From: JAFGPJ01 sp964439135
GTDB lineage: Bacteria; Planctomycetota; Phycisphaerae; Sedimentisphaerales; Anaerobacaceae
Direction of reading: 5' to 3'
NCBI GenBank assembly: GCA_964439135.1
Contig: CAYTNN010000132.1
Coordinates: 1 to 13,209 of the forward strand
Length of the DNA: 13,209 nt
Shown here: piece by piece, positions 8,135 through 13,209 of the stretch
Numbering within the stretch: position 1 is the first letter of the stretch
How the letters are laid out: each line of letters opens with the position of its first letter
Position numbers and translations under genes: made by a program
The notes under the pieces: generated by a model
What the model was told of the DNA's origin: nothing
Seen by the model: only the letters and a program-made list of their open reading frames with translations
Database searches by the model: none

Positions 8135-9190
8135 TTACAAACTCCAGCCTTCCCGGTATTGGGTGCGGATGTATTTATTGGCTTCCGGCAGGTTTGTCAC
8201 TTTCATATTTTCAGCGTCCCATTCGATTCTGGCGTCCACACGCCTGGCCACGTTGCCCAGCAGGCAGACTTCGGTCAGNNNNNNNNNNNNNNNNNNNNNN
8301 NNNNNNNNNNNNNNNNNNNNNNNNNNNNNNNNNNNNNNNNNNNNNNNNNNNNNNNNNNNNNNNNNNNNNNNNNNNNNNTGTCCCAGTTTCAACGCCCAGA
8401 AGACCGGATCCAATGTGTGAGCCCCGCGGTCGCCCATCATGCCGCAGCCGAAATCCCACCAGCATCGCCACACGCCCGGATGATACGCCGGATGATATGG
8501 CCGCTCGGGCGCAGGGCCCAGCCAGAGGTCCCAGTCCAGAGTTGCCGGCACGGGCGGCGTTTCCTTCGGACGCCGGGACCACTTGCTGGACCACCACGCA
8601 TGGCCGAAGGGATAATAAGACAAGCTGCACCAGGCGTCGACCTCGGTGACTTGGCCGATGGCGCCATCCCAAATCCACTCGCAAATAAGGCGTCCCCCTT
8701 CCGCCGAATGTCCCTGGATTCCCATCTGGGTAGCCACGCCGGTTTCTTTTGCCAATTTGGCCAACATGCGCGATTCGTAGACATCGTGCGTCAGCGGCTT
8801 CTGGCAGTAAACGTGCTTTCGTCGTCGCATTGCTTCGGCGGCAATAACCGCGTGCGTATGGTCCGGCGTGGCAATCATAACAGCGTCGATATCGCTCTGC
8901 TTGTCCAGCATCTTCCGAAAATCGGTATAGATCTTCGCTTTCGGATACCTCTTGAACGTCTCGGCCGCGTACTCGTGGTCCACGTCGCACAGGGCCACGA
9001 TGTTCTCGCTTTCGAGTTGCATCATATTGCTCTTGCCCATGCCGCCGACGCCGATACCGGCGATATTGAGCTTCTCGCTGGGCGGGATATTTCCCGCTCC
9101 TCCCAGAACGTGCTTCGGTACGATAGTGGCTGCGGCGGTCATCGTTGCCCCGGCAAGAAAACGACGCCTGTTTATATTCTTTCCAGACAT
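8135..9190 (-). CDS. Tat-exported Gfo/Idh/MocA-family oxidoreductase, interrupted by an assembly gap
   Basis: The start at 9190 is chosen because AGGAGAG lies 6 bases upstream and the product opens with a twin-arginine signal (NRRRFLAGA at 7-15, hydrophobic run, cut near GGAGN). An upstream in-frame ATG at 9244 would bury this signal. Residues 41-110 are a Rossmann nucleotide-binding fold (IAGIGVGGMG at 43-52; ALCDVD at 66-71 at the end of the next strand; MIATPDHTH at 105-113). CQKP (129-132) holds the family Lys, in place of the commoner EKP, and GDRGAHTLD (253-261) holds the conserved Asp and His of the active site. Members oxidise or reduce sugars with bound NAD(P); some exported relatives (GH109 type) cleave glycosides through an NAD-dependent redox step. 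270 residues precede the Ns and 47 follow, ending in REGWSL. The family usually exceeds 400 residues, so more than the 100 Ns is probably missing. First gene of the three-gene operon. Confidence 0.88.
   Translation of the reverse strand: MSGKNINRRRFLAGATMTAAATIVPKHVLGGAGNIPPSEKLNIAGIGVGGMGKSNMMQLESENIVALCDVDHEYAAETFKRYPKAKIYTDFRKMLDKQSDIDAVMIATPDHTHAVIAAEAMRRRKHVYCQKPLTHDVYESRMLAKLAKETGVATQMGIQGHSAEGGRLICEWIWDGAIGQVTEVDAWCSLSYYPFGHAWWSSKWSRRPKETPPVPATLDWDLWLGPAPERPYHPAYHPGVWRCWWDFGCGMMGDRGAHTLDPVFWALKLGXXXXXXXXXXXXXXXXXXXXXXXXXXXXXXXXXXLTEVCLLGNVARRVDARIEWDAENMKVTNLPEANKYIRTQYREGWSL
8279..8378. other. Assembly gap of exactly 100 Ns inside the oxidoreductase gene
   Basis: The bases 8279-8378 are all N. 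A run of exactly 100 is the usual placeholder for a scaffold gap of unknown size, so its length carries no information. The same reading frame continues on both sides, with family-typical protein on each (DPVFWALKLG before, LTEVCLLGNVARRVD after), which supports correct order and orientation of the joined contigs. Confidence 0.97.
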
Positions 9191-9196
9191 AATAAT

Positions 9197-9203
9197 CTCT
9201 CCT
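9197..9203 (-). promoter_or_regulatory. Shine-Dalgarno sequence of the oxidoreductase gene
   Basis: On the minus strand AGGAGAG ends 6 bases before the ATG at 9190-9188. It decides this start over the longer in-frame ATG at 9244 and agrees with the position of the twin-arginine signal peptide. Confidence 0.8.
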
Positions 9204-9341
9204 GATATTTGACTTGTTGACAGTACATTGTAACTGCTCAACATTTATAATACATGCCCCGATTCGATACGGCCGGGCATTCTTAATTCCTGATATTACC
9301 AGATATGCCGGGAAATGATAAGGGATTTGAAACAAATAGTA

Positions 9342-9369
9342 CGGGCCTGTACCGTTCGATACAGGCCCG
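9342..9369 (-). terminator. Hairpin terminator after the large surface-protein gene
   Basis: A perfect 10-base-pair stem (cgggcctgta, 9342-9351, with tacaggcccg, 9360-9369) encloses an 8-base loop. On the minus strand it lies about 76 bases after the stop of the 1099-residue protein gene and is followed by TACTATTTGTTTC, a moderately T-rich tail. It fits an intrinsic terminator or a partial read-through point between this gene and the oxidoreductase operon, whose start codon lies about 150 bases further on. The tail is not a pure T run, so strength is uncertain; an mRNA 3'-end stabiliser is the alternative. Confidence 0.72.
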
Positions 9370-9445
9370 GAGCTAATACTAATCATCTTAATCAACCTGC
9401 TCTCGCAGATTTAACTATGTCTGCCGCTAAGACGGGCAGCAGGAT

Positions 9446-12400
9446 TTATTCTCCAGCAACATTTCTCGGCCGATACAGCAGGATATCATCGAAGTACATA
9501 TTGCCGGAACCGCCGGGGATTGTCATGTTACCCCTGGTACCAAGACCAATCGCAATTCTGTCTACGTCGGTCAGGATGATGCCCTGATCTGCAAATGTCT
9601 GTAACGGAATGACCCACTCGGTCCAGGTGTCTATCGTTGCCGCGGCCGGATCATCATGGATCACGACTGCAGGCGTGCCGGTAGTGTTGGATACGGCCAC
9701 ATACAGCGGCTCAGCGTCGTTGCTGATTATGCCGATGTCCTGGTTTGCCCATTGCTGACTGACCGTCCCGGTAGTCGTAACGTTGGTGAATTTAGCCTGG
9801 CACGTAGCATTATTATTGTGGCTGGTCACCGCCAGGCCGATGTAGACATTCGAGCTCATCTGGATGTTCTGCGGATTCCATGACATCTGTTGCCAGGTGG
9901 TTCCGTTAGCAGAATAGTAACCTCTGAAGTTGCCTGCAAAGTCGCGCTCTAATTTGATCCAGTACGGTGCAGTGATTGCGGTTTCCTCAGCGGTCACGAC
10001 ATCCGTATCGCTTGTGGCGGCAATATCGGTATCGGAACGTGCCTGATATCGACATCCGTTACCGGGCGTGATATATATCCCGGCAAATTTCGAGCCGGTA
10101 TTGAGAGTCTCGCGAATCATCACGCCGGCCTTGGCCCACAGATCCGTGTTATCGACGCTGATCACCTGGGCCTGGATCGTGCCGACACCAGTGAGCATCT
10201 TGTAAGCAAAGTGGAACTCGTCAGTCTCGTTCCAGATATCCGCACCGGAAGCTGTCATCGTGTAGGTGCCGACCGGACCTTCGACAAAGCTGCCGACCGA
10301 CGCCGGATTGCCACGAAACCAGATCGACAATTCCGCAACACCTTCCTCAGTCCAGTCACGCGAAGCCGTCAACGTAAACTCTGTCTCTGAATACATGGCG
10401 AAGAGCGGCTTATTATTGTCGTAGAAGAACGGCATCGATTGGCGCCCTCCATGAACAATTGTTTCCTCGGTATAAGAAGCGGTGGTTTCATCGCCCACGG
10501 CCGAGCCGGTGCCGTTGCCGCCGAAGAAATCGGTAGTACCAAGTGCTCCGTAGCCAAGCCCGTCATGCCAGGCGTACCATATCTGATTATCGCCTGAATC
10601 GTAGGTCTCAAAGTTGTCCACTACAAGGAAGTCGCCGGTTTTAAACGTCCAGATGTTGCCGATCCACGGACTGTCGGAACTGGTGCTATTGGCTTCGTCT
10701 ATACGCCAGTAGTACGAGGTATACCAGGCAAGTTCGCCCGGATCGTAGCTCTCATCCCCAAGTGCCTTGGCGCCTTTGTACTCGGGCGAGGCCTGAGTCG
10801 CATTCATCACGGCATCCGCGTCCGTGCCGAAGTATACTTCATGCGAAGCGGCATTATCTCCCGAGTTCCAGGTAAGTGTGGGAACCGTTCTCGTTCCGGT
10901 AGCGCCATTGCGCGGATTCGGGCCGCTGGCCCTTACAGGCAGTAAAAGAGCTGCTTGCGGAATAATTTGCTTGTCCGTCGAGGAATTTTCCCAGAACAGT
11001 TGGGCCACCGCGTTCCCACCGCTTTCATAATATTCCATAACAATTGGACATCGCTGCCCGCCGATCAGGTCGACCGTACCCTTTGCCTCGGTCGGCGCCC
11101 TGCGGTCCACCCACCTGTCGATGACGAGTTCGTCATTGACCCACAGGCGCACGCCGTCATCCGTATTGGCGTAGAAGGTGTAAGTCTCGGAGAACTCCAC
11201 TTCCAGCTCGCCGGTCCATCTGACCGAGAAGCTATCTGCCTGGAGTGACGAGTCGGGCGAGCCGTCGGCCCAGTCAAAATTGATCTCAGGATCTACACGA
11301 TTAATCACGGCTTCACCGCTCAAGTCGCCGGTCCTGTAGTACATACCTCTGACACCGCCGCCGGGACTCACCGTCATGAAGCTCCAAACATCCCCTCGAT
11401 GCGTTGTGAAGCCATCAAATTCATCTACTCGCCAGTAGTAAACCTTTGCTTCCTCAAGCGATCCGGGATTAAAAGACGTACTCGTCTGGGATAGGCCATC
11501 AGCGGCGCTATTCACATCGTCGAAACTGTCGCCGAAGTAGACGATATGCAATTTTGCATCCCGGCCCAGGCTCCAGCTAAGGCTGGAATTCGTATCTACG
11601 AATCTGGCGCCGTCACGCGGATTGGGCGAATAGGCTTTCCTGGGAGGAACCGTAAAGCTCCAGACATCACCTTTGTTTTTTGTCACCCCGTCTGCTTCAA
11701 CCTCATCGATTCGCCAGTAGTACGTTGTGCCGGGAGTAAAGCCATCCGGATAGGGAAATCCGAGGAAGCCCACGACAAAAAACGCTCCGGTCTGATTTAC
11801 CTGGAATGTATCGCCGGTGCCCTCGTTCACGTCGGCGAAAGTCTCGCCTAAATATACATCGTGCGAGGTCGCAGTATCTCCCGCTGACCAGGTAAGGGTG
11901 GCCCATGTATCCAGATGGAGAGATCCGTCCTCCGGCAGCGGGCTGTAAGCCTTCAAACGCTTCAAGGAGCCAATCATATACTCAATCGCATTAAGGAACA
12001 GCTTCTCGCCCTCGGCGTTCAGGTTATACTCGCCTCTACCGTAACCTACACCTTCTCGAGTTCCCATACATAGTAACATACGCCGGCCCGAAGCGATCTG
12101 GCCGGCCCCGTCATAAAACTCGACGCCGGCTTCCCACTCGGCAATAGAAGTCCAATCCTGGTTCGCTGCAGTGGCTATCAACGAGCCGTTGCCGACATTA
12201 AGAGAGCCGTAAAATGAGACTGTGCCCGTCCCCACGGACTGGTCGTAGATATCTGTTTGATTCTTGTTGTCGATAGTCATGCCATAAAAAATAGGATGGG
12301 CCCCATCCACAGCCTGAATCTTGGGCGTGCCTCCGTCTTCTGCCAGAGTCGCGTTATCGACCCAAAACCACCGACTGTTCCGCGAGAGATAAGGACTCAA

Positions 12401-12745
12401 CAGTATCAGCGGCGCCGTGACGGAGTTCCATTGATTTACCTCATCGTCGTTATTATAATTGCCGCTGTCGCTGTTTCGACTTACAATCACAAGGTCCGCG
12501 GCATTCAGGGCCGCTACCTTGTCGGCATCCATCGTACGCCAGTACCCGTTCCCGAATCCCGGGCCCACTGTGTTGTCGACTGTGTGCCCGTTAGCTTCGA
12601 GAAATTCCACCCATGCGAAGTCATCCGGTTTCTGGTCGACCAACTCGTCATATTGGTCCGAGACCCAAACGATATTGGCGGCAGGCATCGACGATGCGAG
12701 GCAAAAGACCAATACCAAAACAAAATAATGCAATTTTCTACACAT
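9446..12745 (-). CDS. Large exported multidomain protein: Rossmann-like N-domain, three Fn3-like modules, PA14, nested lectin-like domain
   Basis: The protein has 1099 residues with a signal peptide at about 1-23 (YFVLVLVFCLASSMPAA). Residues about 24-260 form an alpha/beta domain (NIVWVSD, DLVIVSR, PLILLSPYLSRNSRWFW) that recalls ThuA or glutamine-amidotransferase-like folds; I see no clear catalytic triad. Two Fn3-like modules follow (about 264-366 and 369-458), each with a HDVYLGE or HIVYFGD strand, a YYWRxDE motif and GDVWSF. PA14 lies at about 463-600 (TYTFYANTDDGVRLWVNDEL, VMEYYE, LFWE). A third Fn3-like module is at 605-703. The last part starts as a jelly roll (VDNFETYDSGDNQIW, 709-723), is interrupted at about 822-992 by a DUF1349/concanavalin-like domain (AKAGVMIRETL; WIKLERD; GYYSANGTTWQQM), and resumes to end with GNMYFDDILLYRPR. 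PA14 and the lectin-like folds bind carbohydrate in many proteins, so a role in attachment to or processing of glycans is inferred. AAGGAG lies 7 bases before the ATG. No anchor or sorting signal is visible at the C-terminus. Confidence 0.9.
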   Translation of the reverse strand: MCRKLHYFVLVLVFCLASSMPAANIVWVSDQYDELVDQKPDDFAWVEFLEANGHTVDNTVGPGFGNGYWRTMDADKVAALNAADLVIVSRNSDSGNYNNDDEVNQWNSVTAPLILLSPYLSRNSRWFWVDNATLAEDGGTPKIQAVDGAHPIFYGMTIDNKNQTDIYDQSVGTGTVSFYGSLNVGNGSLIATAANQDWTSIAEWEAGVEFYDGAGQIASGRRMLLCMGTREGVGYGRGEYNLNAEGEKLFLNAIEYMIGSLKRLKAYSPLPEDGSLHLDTWATLTWSAGDTATSHDVYLGETFADVNEGTGDTFQVNQTGAFFVVGFLGFPYPDGFTPGTTYYWRIDEVEADGVTKNKGDVWSFTVPPRKAYSPNPRDGARFVDTNSSLSWSLGRDAKLHIVYFGDSFDDVNSAADGLSQTSTSFNPGSLEEAKVYYWRVDEFDGFTTHRGDVWSFMTVSPGGGVRGMYYRTGDLSGEAVINRVDPEINFDWADGSPDSSLQADSFSVRWTGELEVEFSETYTFYANTDDGVRLWVNDELVIDRWVDRRAPTEAKGTVDLIGGQRCPIVMEYYESGGNAVAQLFWENSSTDKQIIPQAALLLPVRASGPNPRNGATGTRTVPTLTWNSGDNAASHEVYFGTDADAVMNATQASPEYKGAKALGDESYDPGELAWYTSYYWRIDEANSTSSDSPWIGNIWTFKTGDFLVVDNFETYDSGDNQIWYAWHDGLGYGALGTTDFFGGNGTGSAVGDETTASYTEETIVHGGRQSMPFFYDNNKPLFAMYSETEFTLTASRDWTEEGVAELSIWFRGNPASVGSFVEGPVGTYTMTASGADIWNETDEFHFAYKMLTGVGTIQAQVISVDNTDLWAKAGVMIRETLNTGSKFAGIYITPGNGCRYQARSDTDIAATSDTDVVTAEETAITAPYWIKLERDFAGNFRGYYSANGTTWQQMSWNPQNIQMSSNVYIGLAVTSHNNNATCQAKFTNVTTTGTVSQQWANQDIGIISNDAEPLYVAVSNTTGTPAVVIHDDPAAATIDTWTEWVIPLQTFADQGIILTDVDRIAIGLGTRGNMTIPGGSGNMYFDDILLYRPRNVAGE

Positions 12746-12752
12746 AACAATA

Positions 12753-12758
12753 CTCCTT
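12753..12758 (-). promoter_or_regulatory. Shine-Dalgarno sequence of the large surface-protein gene
   Basis: AAGGAG on the minus strand ends 7 bases before the ATG at 12745-12743. It fixes the start and agrees with the signal peptide directly following. Confidence 0.8.
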
Positions 12759-12795
12759 AAAAAAGGATTAAATTATGAACGGCCTATAATACAAC

Positions 12796-12822
12796 TCTTG
12801 ATTTGATTATTTCTTGATTTGA
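12796..12822 (-). promoter_or_regulatory. 11-base direct repeat, candidate operator or activator site
   Basis: On the minus strand TCAAATCAAGA occurs twice (12822-12812 and 12806-12796), separated by five bases, with a repeat period of 16. It lies 50-77 bases upstream of the ATG of the large gene, and a TTGGCA (12831-12826) with a possible TAATCA (12809-12804) at 16-base spacing overlaps it. The repeat is plain in the sequence; regulator binding and the promoter assignment are inference. Confidence 0.4.
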
Positions 12823-13061
12823 GTATGCCAAAAGACATTCTTACTACGATTTGACAATACCACCTTCCTTCAACAATCTACCACTATATTATCAAACGAG
12901 AGTTCTATTCCCGGAGCATACGGCCCCGGCGGCCTTGTTTTTTTTGCAATTCAGCGTTCTTTGGAACGTCCTGAAAAAACTGCGGAAATTCCTGCTTACC
13001 AGAGCAAAAAGTGCACAGCTTTATCTATCTTATGTATACCAAATTAGCTGCCCTTTCGTCA

Positions 13062-13145
13062 AGAAAAATATCCGTCGGCTACGCTCAGGACGGCGTCTGT
13101 TTGCACAGTGCAGAAAAGGGAATGCCGTCTCACGGAGATTTTTCT
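13062..13145. repeat. Long imperfect inverted repeat with nested inner hairpin
   Basis: The outer arms agaaaaatatccgt (13062-13075) and acggagatttttct (13132-13145) pair at 13 of 14 positions. Inside, gacggcgt (13089-13096) can pair with atgccgtc (13122-13129) with one G-T wobble, and a small tgca-cag-tgca hairpin (13102-13112) could form the tip. The outer arms give a T-rich 3' side on both strands, so a two-way terminator for genes outside the window is one reading; a dispersed palindromic element or a structured RNA is another. Left and right inner segments differ in length, leaving a 13-base bulge. Confidence 0.5.
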
Positions 13146-13209
13146 GGAATTAGCCCGCCCTTTTGCGTTTAGATTCGTATAATACGTAAAGAAGTAAAAA
13201 GGTAAAAGG

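Larger units (their letters stand above)
12746..13209. other. Intergenic region upstream of the large gene, no convincing gene
   Basis: This AT-rich stretch of over 450 bases holds the ribosome binding site, the 11-base direct repeat and, further out, an inverted repeat (13062-13145). The only open frame of note on the plus strand (about 12851-13153) is lysine- and arginine-rich, has no family signature, and its last third runs through the inverted repeat, so I do not call it a gene. At 12922-12945 a weak GGCC stem is followed by a T run on the plus strand; nothing transcribed from that side is visible. Confidence 0.6.

Noticed and set aside
8211..9395. Open minus-strand frame of 394 codons overlapping the oxidoreductase
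   Set aside because: It is a shifted reading of the same DNA, arginine- and glycine-rich without motifs; the true frame has the Tat signal, Rossmann motif and active-site residues.
12922..12945. GGCC-ccggc-GGCC stem followed by a T run on the plus strand, like an intrinsic terminator
   Set aside because: The stem is only four base pairs and no plus-strand gene precedes it; the T run may equally be an A-rich upstream element for the minus strand.
12851..13153. Plus-strand open frame of 100 codons in the right-hand intergenic region
   Set aside because: No ribosome binding site or family signature; its basic C-terminal third is a translation of the inverted repeat.

Overview
The window looks like a piece of a planctomycete genome, most likely from the Phycisphaerae (Sedimentisphaerales-like), probably a draft or metagenome-derived assembly. 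The pointers are the repeated modules with a YYWRxDE...GDVWSF signature and a PA14 domain in one very large exported protein, a Tat-exported Gfo/Idh/MocA oxidoreductase with a CQKP motif, and secreted polysaccharide-active enzymes. This is recognition from memory of such proteins, not a database result. A run of exactly 100 Ns (8279-8378) marks a scaffold join inside a gene.

Left third, plus strand (about 60-3979): two overlapping genes (ATGA junction at 1733-1736) in visibly GC-richer DNA. The first encodes an ankyrin-repeat protein with a duplicated beta-rich module in front and a small alpha+beta domain behind. Its visible 5' end begins inside the first copy of that module, so the gene is truncated or broken. 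The second encodes an exported coiled-coil / beta-domain / helical-repeat protein of unknown function. A short three-helix membrane protein (4412-4017, minus strand) converges on this pair.

Right two thirds, all minus strand (read from 12745 down to 4543): (i) a 1099-residue exported multidomain protein with fibronectin-like modules, PA14 and a lectin-like domain nested in a carbohydrate-binding-like domain; (ii) a Tat-exported Gfo/Idh/MocA oxidoreductase interrupted by the assembly gap; (iii) an exported enzyme with two catalytic domains, GH16 followed by a clan GH-A (GH5-like) barrel; (iv) an exported right-handed beta-helix protein of polysaccharide lyase type. Genes ii-iv are 23 and 5 bases apart and form a tight operon. 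A strong hairpin terminator lies between i and ii. The likely theme is breakdown of a complex, possibly marine algal, polysaccharide outside the cytoplasm: i could bind it or hold it at the surface, iii and iv would cut it, and ii would modify or cleave sugars by redox chemistry. No transporter, SusC/SusD pair, sulfatase or regulator is visible, so the locus may continue outside the window.

The right end (12746-13209) has no convincing gene. It holds the ribosome binding site and probable promoter region of the large gene, an 11-base direct repeat that may be an operator, and a long imperfect inverted repeat with A/T-tract flanks. I found no tRNA, rRNA, CRISPR array, transposase or integrase gene.
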